Position numbers and translations under genes: made by a program | Shown here: piece after piece, positions 16,650-24,135 of the stretch | Position numbering within the stretch: the first letter of the stretch is position 1 | Layout of the letters: each line of letters begins with the position of its first letter | DNA from: Tumidithrix helvetica | GTDB lineage: Bacteria > Cyanobacteriota > Cyanobacteriia > Pseudanabaenales > Pseudanabaenaceae | Length of the DNA stretch: 64,000 nucleotides | Direction: 5' to 3' | Assembly (NCBI RefSeq): GCF_965232925.1 | Contig: NZ_CBDDRA010000030.1 | Span: forward strand, 1 to 64,000 | The notes under the pieces: generated by a model | What the model was told of the DNA's origin: nothing | What the model saw: the letters and a program-made list of their open reading frames with translations, nothing else | Databases searched by the model: none

Positions 16650-17792
16650 ATGACTGCCATTCCAGCCACTCCACTCAAGCAAACGCCTTTATACGACCTA
16701 CATTTAGCCGCAGGAGCGCGTATTGTCGAATTTGGTGGTTGGTCGATGCCCGTACAGTACAAGGGAATTGTCGCAGAACATCAAGCCGTGCGATCGGGAG
16801 TGGGAATATTTGACGTATCGCATATGGGAAAATTCACCCTGATTGGAGAAGGCGTGTTAGAAGCTTTACAACAGCTCGTTCCCTCCAATTTGGCGAGATT
16901 ACAGGCAGGGCAAGCCCAGTATACAGTTTTGTTGAATCCAGAAGCAGGCATCATCGATGATGTGATTTTCTATCGTCATGCTGACATGGAGAATTCTGCT
17001 GGCAAGTCAGAACATTGGTCGGTGATTGTGAATGCTTCTACCACAACCAAAGACAAAACTTGGATTGTGAACCACTTGAATCATTTGGGCGGCGATCGCG
17101 CGTCTATCCAATTCTTCGATTATTCCAACGAACAGATGCTCTTGGCAATTCAAGGACCTCAAGCACTTACCACCTTGCAACCCCTGATCGCAGAGGAGCT
17201 GAGTCAAATCAAGCGATTTGGGCATCGGCAAGCCCATGTCCTAGGTACGCCTAGCTTTGTGGCGCGTACGGGTTACACGGGTGAGGATGGCTGTGAAATT
17301 ATGACCGATCTTGCGACGGGGCGGCTACTATGGCAAAAACTGCTCGATCTGGGTGTGGTTCCCTGTGGTCTGGGCTGTCGCGATACCCTACGGTTAGAGG
17401 CAGGTATGCACCTGTACGGTCAAGATATGAATGACGCAACCACGCCCCTAGAAGCCGATTTGGGTTGGGTCGTCCATTTGGCAGAGAAGGGTGACTTTAT
17501 CGGGCGATCGCCTCTGGAGCAGCAAAAAGCCTCGGGTATACAGCGCAAACTGGTGGCATTAGAAATGGAAGGTCGGAATATTGCCCGTCACGATTACCCA
17601 ATTTGCTATGACGGCGAGAAGGTTGGCATTGTAACGAGTGGAACCATGTCACCAACTCTGGGAAAAGCGATCGCCTTGGGCTATGTCCCCACGACACTAG
17701 CGAAACTCGGACAATCTTTGCAAGTACAAATTAGAAATCAAGAATATCCTGCGCGTGTGGTCAAGCGGACTTTCTATAAACCAGCAAATTGA
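16650..17792 (+). CDS. gcvT: aminomethyltransferase, glycine cleavage T protein
   Basis: The T protein of the glycine cleavage system moves the aminomethyl carbon from the H-protein lipoyl arm to tetrahydrofolate, which is important in photorespiration. The 380 residues match the family: RIVEFGGWSMPVQY near the N-terminus, GIFDVSHMGKF, the folate-site region GYTGEDGCEI, the conserved DTLRLEAGMHLYGQDM, and the C-terminal barrel with GTMSPTLGKAIALGYV. AGGAC precedes the ATG. It is co-directional with the kinase 44 bp upstream, but its function is unrelated. The other gcv genes are not in the window. Confidence 0.95.
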   Translation: MTAIPATPLKQTPLYDLHLAAGARIVEFGGWSMPVQYKGIVAEHQAVRSGVGIFDVSHMGKFTLIGEGVLEALQQLVPSNLARLQAGQAQYTVLLNPEAGIIDDVIFYRHADMENSAGKSEHWSVIVNASTTTKDKTWIVNHLNHLGGDRASIQFFDYSNEQMLLAIQGPQALTTLQPLIAEELSQIKRFGHRQAHVLGTPSFVARTGYTGEDGCEIMTDLATGRLLWQKLLDLGVVPCGLGCRDTLRLEAGMHLYGQDMNDATTPLEADLGWVVHLAEKGDFIGRSPLEQQKASGIQRKLVALEMEGRNIARHDYPICYDGEKVGIVTSGTMSPTLGKAIALGYVPTTLAKLGQSLQVQIRNQEYPARVVKRTFYKPAN

Positions 17793-17799
17793 TGGCAGA

Positions 17800-18030
17800 T
17801 TAGGAAGGATCTTTAGAAGTGGCGGCCTTGAGTACGAGGACATCCAACGCGATCGCGACAGAAACTCCCAAGGGAATTGCCACATTCACGCCCTCTTTGC
17901 AAATTTTAGAAGGATCGAAATCTGCCCCACAGGATTTGCTGCCGATGTGCCACTCCATGAGCCCCACCCAACCGCTTAAAATAATCACCATGGTCACCAA
18001 AGGCAAAAAGTGATTTGTTGTAATCTTCAT
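17800..18030 (-). CDS. small membrane protein, unknown function
   Basis: The 76-residue product has two hydrophobic segments, FLPLVTMVIILSGWVGLMEW (about 8-27) and VAIPLGVSVAIALDVLVLKA (about 50-69). They flank a short polar loop with two cysteines (SKSC ... SKIC). The composition looks like a genuine small two-helix membrane protein. It ends 7 bases from the gcvT stop, so the genes converge. I do not recognise the family. Confidence 0.55.
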   Translation of the reverse strand: MKITTNHFLPLVTMVIILSGWVGLMEWHIGSKSCGADFDPSKICKEGVNVAIPLGVSVAIALDVLVLKAATSKDPS

Positions 18031-18128
18031 AGCCGATCTAACTTTGTTAACGCTTTCGTCAGTATCGGAGACAATCCGCTGGGGTAGGCGATCGCTTGTG
18101 CTAGTTCTCTAACTGACACATGCCAAAT

Positions 18129-18473
18129 TTAGCCCCCACTGATTTTGGCTTTGTAGCCTAGGTCGAGCAAAATCTTCTGAATCTTGGGGGCATGATCGCC
18201 TTGAATTTCAATTTCATTCTCCTTGATCGTGCCACCTGCGCCGCACTGAGCCTTGAGTTGTTTCATCAGCGCGTTTAAGGTTTCGGGCTTCATCTGAAAT
18301 CCAGAGATCGTGGTGACGGTTTTGCCTTTGCGTCCCTTACGCGATGCCTGAACGCGCAAATTTTGCTCTTTGGGTGGTAATTCTTGCGCGGGGCGTTCAA
18401 ATGCTTGCTCTTGGCTGGCAGAACCAAATTCCTGATAGACAATGCGAGGCTTGGCTGATTTGTCGCTACTCAT
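18129..18473 (-). CDS. yciH: SUI1/eIF1-like translation initiation factor (YciH family)
   Basis: The 114-residue protein ends in a SUI1 domain (about 40-112). It has GRKGKTVTTISGF, then LKAQCGAGGT and IEIQGDH, followed by the closing LLDLGY element. In bacteria this family is linked to start-codon fidelity and translation under stress. The first 35 residues are a polar extension typical of cyanobacterial members. It lies 98 bp downstream of the small membrane protein gene on the same strand. Confidence 0.9.
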   Translation of the reverse strand: MSSDKSAKPRIVYQEFGSASQEQAFERPAQELPPKEQNLRVQASRKGRKGKTVTTISGFQMKPETLNALMKQLKAQCGAGGTIKENEIEIQGDHAPKIQKILLDLGYKAKISGG

Positions 18474-18687
18474 GTGTCAATTGGGGCTAAAGGTTACAGC
18501 TTTTTATCGGTGTTGATTCTGGCAGTTCGCGGAATCGATCGAACAGAATCGATACTACTCAAGGTTAGCGTAAAGCGATCGAGAATTCATCCAGCTCTGG
18601 TGCTTTCAGCTACATTCCTCGCGATCGCATTCCCGCACAATAAAAAATAGACCAGTTTTAGGATTGCGCTGCGGAAATTACCTAAAC

Positions 18688-20376
18688 ATGAAACCACGTA
18701 TTATTGTCTGTGGCCTAGAGCGCACAGGCTTTAAAATTCTTACCCTGCTCCAGCGGCAGGGAGCCTTTGTTGTCGGAATTAACGATCGCCCGATTCGTAA
18801 TGCGGATGCTGAGATTGTGGTGGGGGAGTTGCAAGCAGCCGAGACCCTACTCGCCGCAGGTATTCGAGATGCCCAAACCTTAATTTTAGCTTCTTCCGAT
18901 GATGCCCTCAATCTCACCATTTTGATGCAGGCAAGGGTACTGAATCCCCGCGTACGTATTATCAACCGTCTATTTAATACCAGCTTGGGAGTGCGGCTCG
19001 ATTTAACCATTCCCGACCACTTAACCATGAGCGTGGCAGCGCTAGCAGCACCAGTATTTACATTTAGCGCGATCGGCAGCGAAGCCATCGGGCAACTGCG
19101 CCTATTTAATCAAACTTGGCCGATTCACGAAGAATATATTGACGAACGCCATCCTTGGCGCGGCAAGAAACTCACGGAGCTTTGGGAAGATCGCACGCGC
19201 ATGTTGATCTACTATTTGCCCATTGACGATTCCGTCGATTTAGTCACAGCGGTGGTGCATGGACGGAATCTTCGTCTGGGCGATCGCCTGTTGATCGGCA
19301 CGCAACCCAGTGTAAGAAGTACCTCAAAGACTCTATTTCAGCGTTTGAGTAAGTTGCTAACCAGCTTTAAGCATTTGCAGCAACATAGCCGCTCGATTCT
19401 TTTAATGGCACTGGCTCTGCTGCTTACGATTTTCTCAGCAACCATGGTTTATACCAGTTTTCAAATGGATGTTTCGCCAGTTGATGCCCTCTATTTTTCA
19501 GTGGGGATGGTTACAGGTGCTGGGGGGAATGACAAAATTCTGGTAAATTCGCCTGATAGTATCAAAATCTTTACAATTGCCATGATGCTCGTGGGAACGG
19601 CTGTGGTCGGGATTTGGTATGCCCTGCTCAATGACTTTATCTTAGGTACGCGCTTGAGGCAGGTTTTAGATGCCGCCAAAATTCCCCAACGCGGTCACTT
19701 CATTATTTGCGGTCTAGGTAGTATTGGCGTGCAAATTGCCACACAACTGGTCGGCTATGGCTATGAAGTTTTAATTATCGACCGAGATACTGCTAATCGT
19801 TATTTAGATACAGTGCGATCGCTGGGTATTCCCGTCATTCATGGGGATGCCAGTCTACCAGCAGCGCTAAAAACTGCCAACCTAGAGCATGCTGAATGCT
19901 TGTTGGCGGTTACCAGTAACGATACGGCTAATTTAGAAATAGCCCTCAATGCCAAGGGTCTGGCGCCAAGATGTCGCGTCGTTGTGCGCTACGAAGACCC
20001 CGACCACGCCCGTATGGCACAGCAGGTCTTTGAGTTTGAATCTGTACTCAGTCCCCCTGAAATTGCCGCACCGGCGTTTGCTGCTTCGGCTTTAGGAGGC
20101 AGAATTTTAGGCAATGGCATTGTGTCGGATAGTTTATGGGTGGCTCTCGCTACCCTGATCACGCCCAATCATCCCTTTTGTGGCAAGTTGGTCAAAGAGG
20201 CAGCGATGTTATCTGACTTCGTGCCGCTTTATGTAGAAACGAGTTCGCAAAGTTTGCATGGATGGAATCTGCTCGAAGCTGCCCTCAGTGCAGGAGATGT
20301 GCTTTACCTGACCATGCCTGCCTCTCGACTAGAACAGTTATGGCGGGTTACACCCTTTCAGGTAGCGGCTAGTTAA
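18688..20376 (+). CDS. RCK-TM2-RCK ion channel-like protein (TrkA-N domains)
   Basis: The 562-residue product has a Rossmann-type TrkA-N/RCK domain at each end of a two-helix pore module. RCK1 begins with IIVCGLERTG (about 4-13). Pore helices lie at about 236-257 and 292-314, and RCK2 has FIICGLGSIG (about 334-343) with the acidic end LIIDRD. Between the helices, the expected selectivity filter TVGYGD is replaced by VTGAGGND (about 274-281). The ion selectivity is therefore uncertain, although a K+-channel ancestry is clear. An RCK domain before the pore is unusual. I chose the ATG at 18688. An in-frame TTG at 18664 is less likely. Confidence 0.75.
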   Translation: MKPRIIVCGLERTGFKILTLLQRQGAFVVGINDRPIRNADAEIVVGELQAAETLLAAGIRDAQTLILASSDDALNLTILMQARVLNPRVRIINRLFNTSLGVRLDLTIPDHLTMSVAALAAPVFTFSAIGSEAIGQLRLFNQTWPIHEEYIDERHPWRGKKLTELWEDRTRMLIYYLPIDDSVDLVTAVVHGRNLRLGDRLLIGTQPSVRSTSKTLFQRLSKLLTSFKHLQQHSRSILLMALALLLTIFSATMVYTSFQMDVSPVDALYFSVGMVTGAGGNDKILVNSPDSIKIFTIAMMLVGTAVVGIWYALLNDFILGTRLRQVLDAAKIPQRGHFIICGLGSIGVQIATQLVGYGYEVLIIDRDTANRYLDTVRSLGIPVIHGDASLPAALKTANLEHAECLLAVTSNDTANLEIALNAKGLAPRCRVVVRYEDPDHARMAQQVFEFESVLSPPEIAAPAFAASALGGRILGNGIVSDSLWVALATLITPNHPFCGKLVKEAAMLSDFVPLYVETSSQSLHGWNLLEAALSAGDVLYLTMPASRLEQLWRVTPFQVAAS

Positions 20377-20394
20377 CCCCTGCGATCGCCTGTT

Positions 20395-20495
20395 ATACCA
20401 TTTTCAAAAAGTGATGCAACGCATCTTTTTGAAAAGACCGCGCGGAGCGCGGAACACAAAACCCGATCTGTAGCAATTTCAAGAGAAATTGGTAT
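20395..20495 (-). repeat. 101-bp MITE-like element, copy 2
   Basis: This is the same element as 4002-4102 in the opposite orientation and with exactly the same length. The ends ATACCATTTTC and GAAATTGGTAT form terminal inverted repeats. It lies between the convergent channel and tonB genes, where a GC-rich block GACCGCGCGGAGCGCGG may also act as a terminator hairpin. Confidence 0.8.
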
Positions 20496-20522
20496 TACAG
20501 AACTTCAATTGGTTGTAAGTAT

Positions 20523-21662
20523 TTATCTTGATGAGGGAAAAGAATACTTGATCGTGACATAGCGGTACTTGCCTTTGTGTTGCTCTTCTTTGATCGGCTG
20601 AAATTTGTCATAGTAGCCATTTACAGTTTCCCGTGCGATTTTATCTAGTTCAGCAACACCACTAGACTTAAAAAAACTCTCTTCGACTTTACCATTGGGC
20701 GCAACCAAAAGCGCAACCTCAACCGTGCCCTGCTTCCCATTTACATCAGTAGTTTTGGGTGGAATCCACATCACGCCTTTCTCGACTTTTACTGCTGAAA
20801 TATTTGCTGAGCTAGGTGCAATCTCGGTAAACATAATATTAGAGCCACCAATCTTTTGGATAACCGTAAACACGGTTAAATCACCCAATACTCCCTCATT
20901 CTTAGAGCCAGTGGTTGTTTGTCCTGTATTTGTGGTAGCAGGATTGACTGGAGTGCCTCCACCAAGTACATCGTTCCCTTTAAACTCTGGCTTGAGATTG
21001 TTCGCCTTTTGGGGGGGCTTTACGGGCTTTTGGGTGTTATCGATCGGCGTGTTATTTTCGTCTGGGACTACTCTGGTTACAGGCTTACGGGTCTCTCTTG
21101 GTTCAGTTCTCGTTTCAACAGGCAGAGCATCTTCAGGGTTAAGAGGTGTTACCGATAATGGAGATGAGAAAGGATAAGAGAAGGGATCTTGCGATGGCGT
21201 ATTGAGATTGGCAAAGGGATCGATAGTAAAAGGAGAAGGCGTAGAAGTACGGGATGTAGGAGGATTAAAATTAAAAGGAAATTTGAGATCTGGCTTTGAG
21301 CTTGTGGAAAGAGGCGTCTTAACAGGAAGCTTGACCACAGGAATCGTGGAAATCACTTCGGTTTCCCGTGGCTTTTCTTCCTTTTTGATTGGGTTCGGGG
21401 CAAGCAACAAAAATGCCGTATGAATTCCCGCAGATACAAGGATAAGGAACCAGAATAGGTTTTTAGAAATTAAACTTGCGATCGCACCGCCAGCTCTGCC
21501 ACCCACTTCAAGTACTGAGAATCTAGACACCTTTAAGGTTGCCGTGCCAGAATGCTCGGTTGATGGATTTCCATGTATCGAATGCTCAGATACTGGACTT
21601 TCAGATGTTGGGGTTACACCTTTTGAAGTTTTAAATGACGGAAATTTGAAAGGTAGTTTCAT
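20523..21662 (-). CDS. TonB-family energy transducer
   Basis: TonB spans the periplasm and passes proton-motive energy to outer-membrane receptors. The 379-residue protein has a cytoplasmic N-terminus of about 65 residues and one membrane anchor (NLFWFLILVSAGIHTAFLLL, about 69-88). A Pro/Thr/Lys-rich spacer follows (about 95-260), then a C-terminal TonB domain with VALLVAPNGKV and a final beta strand YVTIKYSFP. The long cytoplasmic N-terminus is common in cyanobacterial TonB. It lies 15 bp downstream of exbD. No exbB and no TonB-dependent receptor gene is in the window. Confidence 0.8.
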   Translation of the reverse strand: MKLPFKFPSFKTSKGVTPTSESPVSEHSIHGNPSTEHSGTATLKVSRFSVLEVGGRAGGAIASLISKNLFWFLILVSAGIHTAFLLLAPNPIKKEEKPRETEVISTIPVVKLPVKTPLSTSSKPDLKFPFNFNPPTSRTSTPSPFTIDPFANLNTPSQDPFSYPFSSPLSVTPLNPEDALPVETRTEPRETRKPVTRVVPDENNTPIDNTQKPVKPPQKANNLKPEFKGNDVLGGGTPVNPATTNTGQTTTGSKNEGVLGDLTVFTVIQKIGGSNIMFTEIAPSSANISAVKVEKGVMWIPPKTTDVNGKQGTVEVALLVAPNGKVEESFFKSSGVAELDKIARETVNGYYDKFQPIKEEQHKGKYRYVTIKYSFPSSR

Positions 21663-21677
21663 ATCTTTATTTATGCT

Positions 21678-22121
21678 TTACGAACGCGAAGTGGCGATCG
21701 CAACGCGATCGCCAGCTATACGACGCAAATCTGCTAGTCGATTGACTACTTGCTGATAAGTCACATTTTTGTCTTCTGCACTCATCACGATCAATGCTTG
21801 CGGATATCTTGCTATATGTAATCTTACTACTTGCTCCAAGGTGGCGGCATCTAAGACACTGCCATCAACTAGTGTACGTCCCGCATTATCCAGCGTCACA
21901 ATCAACATATTTTGCTGAGACTGGCTATTGTCTGCGCCGTTGCTTGTGGCGTTATTACTATTATTTGCCACGGGTAGATCGACCCCAACCCGCGAGGGGG
22001 TTGCTAACCCAGCCGAAATCATTACAAAAAACGCCAAGATAGAAAACACCACATCTAGTAAGGCTGTGATATTGATTTCTGCTCCTGATGAGGAAGAGCT
22101 ATATCTTGAGCGGATTTTCAT
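21678..22121 (-). CDS. exbD: ExbD/TolR-family biopolymer transport protein
   Basis: ExbD is the smaller subunit of the ExbB-ExbD proton-driven motor. The 147 residues show a short N-terminus and one membrane helix carrying the proton-site Asp (INITALLDVVFSILAFFVMI, about 17-36). A periplasmic domain follows with ALIVMSAEDKNVTYQQVVN. Length and layout match the family. It is the first gene of a two-gene unit with tonB. Upstream is the divergent ctp gene, so the usual exbB partner must be encoded elsewhere. Confidence 0.9.
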   Translation of the reverse strand: MKIRSRYSSSSSGAEINITALLDVVFSILAFFVMISAGLATPSRVGVDLPVANNSNNATSNGADNSQSQQNMLIVTLDNAGRTLVDGSVLDAATLEQVVRLHIARYPQALIVMSAEDKNVTYQQVVNRLADLRRIAGDRVAIATSRS

Positions 22122-22389
22122 ACTTAGTTCATTATCGGATGTCTCATTAGTATCACAAACCTCGCGATCCTAATCGGGAAAAATGGCACAAGAAATCTAA
22201 AGTTCATAACACCACTAATCCCAAATAGACGATGGATTCGTGAAGGTGTTCCCATCTGTCTAAAGGAGTGTTTTTAAGTTGTTTTTTAAGTAAGTATTAC
22301 GCAACCCTCACCACCGATAAACCTGTGCTAAAGTACACTATTATCCTCATACACACTGCGTTAATCTCTTAACCACCCAAGAAATAGTC

Positions 22390-23670
22390 ATGGCAAAACG
22401 TGGACTTGTGCTCAGTACAACAGCAGCATTAGCAGCAGCAGTTGCAGTCGTAGGCTTTCAGTTAGCAAACCCCAGTATAGCGGCATTTCGAGATAGTCCC
22501 AAAGAAGTCGTGGATGAGGTGTGGCAGATTATCAATCGGGACTATGTTGACGGTACATTTAACAAAGTTGACTGGCGGCAAGTCAGAAAGCAGTTTGTGG
22601 AAAACCGCGATTATGCTTCTAAAGCTGAGGCATATCGGGCTGTGCGAGAAATGCTCAAGCTGCTGGACGATCCCTACACGCGCTTCATGGATCCAGAGCA
22701 ATTTAAGAGCATGCAGATTGATACCTCTGGCGAATTGACTGGGGTAGGAATTCAGCTAGGCATGGACGAAGCAACGAAACAGTTGATCGTCGTCTCACCC
22801 ATTGAAGACTCTCCTGCATCTAAGGCGGGCGTTTTGTCTAAAGACATCGTGATCTCGATCGCGGGTCAAAGCACCGAAGGCATGGATATCAATAAGGCAG
22901 TATCGCTGATTCGCGGGCCTGCGGGTAGTAAGGTCACTTTAGGAATTAAGCGCGGCGAACGGCAGTTTGATGTAGAGCTGCAACGCGCCAAAATTGAAAT
23001 TCACCCTGTTGTTGCAGAAGTCCGAGACACTCCAATTGGCAAAGTTGGTTACATTCGTCTCAGACAGTTTAATGCCAATGCTGCTAGCGATATGCGTAAA
23101 GCAATTCAGCAACAAGCCAATCAAAGCGTGACAGGTTACATTTTAGACCTGCGTTCTAACCCTGGTGGTTTGCTTTACTCCAGTGCTGAGATTGCCCGTA
23201 TGTGGTTAAACAATGCCACAATCGTCTCGACGATCGACCGTAAAGGTGAAAGCGAAAGGTTGACGGCAAACCATCAATCCCTCACCGATAAACCACTCGT
23301 GGTATTGGTGGATGGAGGTTCGGCAAGTGCTAGCGAAATTTTGTCAGGTGCATTGCAAGACAATAAACGTGCAGTTCTTGTAGGAACGCAAACCTTTGGT
23401 AAAGGCTTGGTGCAGTCTGTGCATTCTCTTAGCGATGGCTCGGGGATGGCAGTAACGATCGCCAAGTACTACACACCTAACGGTACGGACATCAACCACT
23501 CTGGTATTAAGCCAGACTACGTGTTAGAGCTAAGCAAAGCAGATCGAGAGCGCTTAAGTGGCGATCGCGATCTGATCGGTACGCTCTCCGATCCTCAATT
23601 TGCAAAAGCCGTTGAAGTTCTAAACGCAAAAGCCCAAAACCCTCAAACGCCTTCTGCAATTCGTCCCTAA
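22390..23670 (+). CDS. carboxyl-terminal processing protease (S41, CtpA/CtpB/CtpC type)
   Basis: This is a periplasmic or lumenal serine protease that trims protein C-termini. In cyanobacteria this family includes the enzyme that matures the D1 photosystem II protein. It has a signal-like N-terminus (about 1-30), a PDZ domain (about 100-185, with TGVGIQLGMD and GPAGSKVTLGIKRG) and the S41 core. The catalytic Ser is S313 in GGSASASEI and the general-base Lys is K338 in FGKGLVQ, with the family's 25-residue spacing. Which of the cyanobacterial CtpA, B or C subtypes this is cannot be decided by eye. A strong hairpin follows the gene. Confidence 0.9.
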   Translation: MAKRGLVLSTTAALAAAVAVVGFQLANPSIAAFRDSPKEVVDEVWQIINRDYVDGTFNKVDWRQVRKQFVENRDYASKAEAYRAVREMLKLLDDPYTRFMDPEQFKSMQIDTSGELTGVGIQLGMDEATKQLIVVSPIEDSPASKAGVLSKDIVISIAGQSTEGMDINKAVSLIRGPAGSKVTLGIKRGERQFDVELQRAKIEIHPVVAEVRDTPIGKVGYIRLRQFNANAASDMRKAIQQQANQSVTGYILDLRSNPGGLLYSSAEIARMWLNNATIVSTIDRKGESERLTANHQSLTDKPLVVLVDGGSASASEILSGALQDNKRAVLVGTQTFGKGLVQSVHSLSDGSGMAVTIAKYYTPNGTDINHSGIKPDYVLELSKADRERLSGDRDLIGTLSDPQFAKAVEVLNAKAQNPQTPSAIRP

Positions 23671-23680
23671 GCCTATTACC

Positions 23681-23710
23681 GAGTAGTCAGACCCAACTAT
23701 CTGACTACTC
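23681..23710 (+). terminator. hairpin downstream of the ctp protease gene
   Basis: GAGTAGTCAGA (23681-23691) is perfectly complementary to TCTGACTACTC (23700-23710), with an 8-base loop. It starts 10 bases after the stop codon. There is no T-run, but the 11-bp stem and its position fit a terminator or 3' stabiliser. Confidence 0.5.
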
Positions 23711-23882
23711 TACTTGCGGAAGGCTTTATCTCTCAAAATTACAGGGAATGGGCAACTGGCAAACCTTCGGCCAGATTTTTACTGTTTTGTATAAATACTT
23801 AACCAGCAGCATTATTTAGTAATTACCTTCAGTTTGGGATCGGGAAACCTGAAACGCTTTATCTCCCATCATTATCCTTCCC

Positions 23883-23915
23883 GTCCCCCTTAAAAAGGGG
23901 ACGCCCGATAGGGCA
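23883..23915. repeat. double-hairpin dispersed repeat
   Basis: GTCCCC / GGGGAC (23883-23902) is followed at once by GCCC-GATA-GGGC. Paired hairpins of this sort are common as dispersed intergenic repeats in cyanobacteria. No second full copy was found in this window. Confidence 0.45.
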
Positions 23916-24037
23916 GGGGGATCAGACCTTTTGGTTCCGATAGGTTTGTTTGCTTTGTTCCAAAATAATTGCTCCGAACTCACATTCATAATTTTGCGGG
24001 GTAATATATTTGCCTACATAGTTTATTCTTCGTCTAC

Positions 24038-24101
24038 AATTTACCTGCGCGAATGCTTCGCTCTCTAGCCAAGCTAAAATTTACCTATGCGAATGCTTCG
24101 C
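24038..24101. repeat. two direct copies of a 24-bp palindrome-containing repeat
   Basis: AATTTACCTGCGCGAATGC (24038 on) recurs as AATTTACCTATGCGAATGC (24078 on), with a 40-bp period. Each copy ends with the inverted repeat GCGAA-TGC-TTCGC. This looks like a small mobile or slippage-amplified intergenic repeat. Confidence 0.7.
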
Positions 24102-24135
24102 CCTGACGAGTATCTCCATTCATAGGTAATAGCAG

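Larger units (their letters stand above)
23671..24135. other. 465-bp repeat-rich intergenic region
   Basis: There is no gene here. In order it contains the ctp terminator hairpin (23681-23710), a double hairpin (23883-23915) and two copies of a 24-bp palindrome-bearing repeat (24038-24061 and 24078-24101). Co-directional genes flank it, so the kinase promoter must also be inside. Confidence 0.6.

Noticed and set aside
23681..24101. possible CRISPR array
   Set aside because: Only two copies of one repeat are present, the spacing is short, and no cas genes lie in the window.
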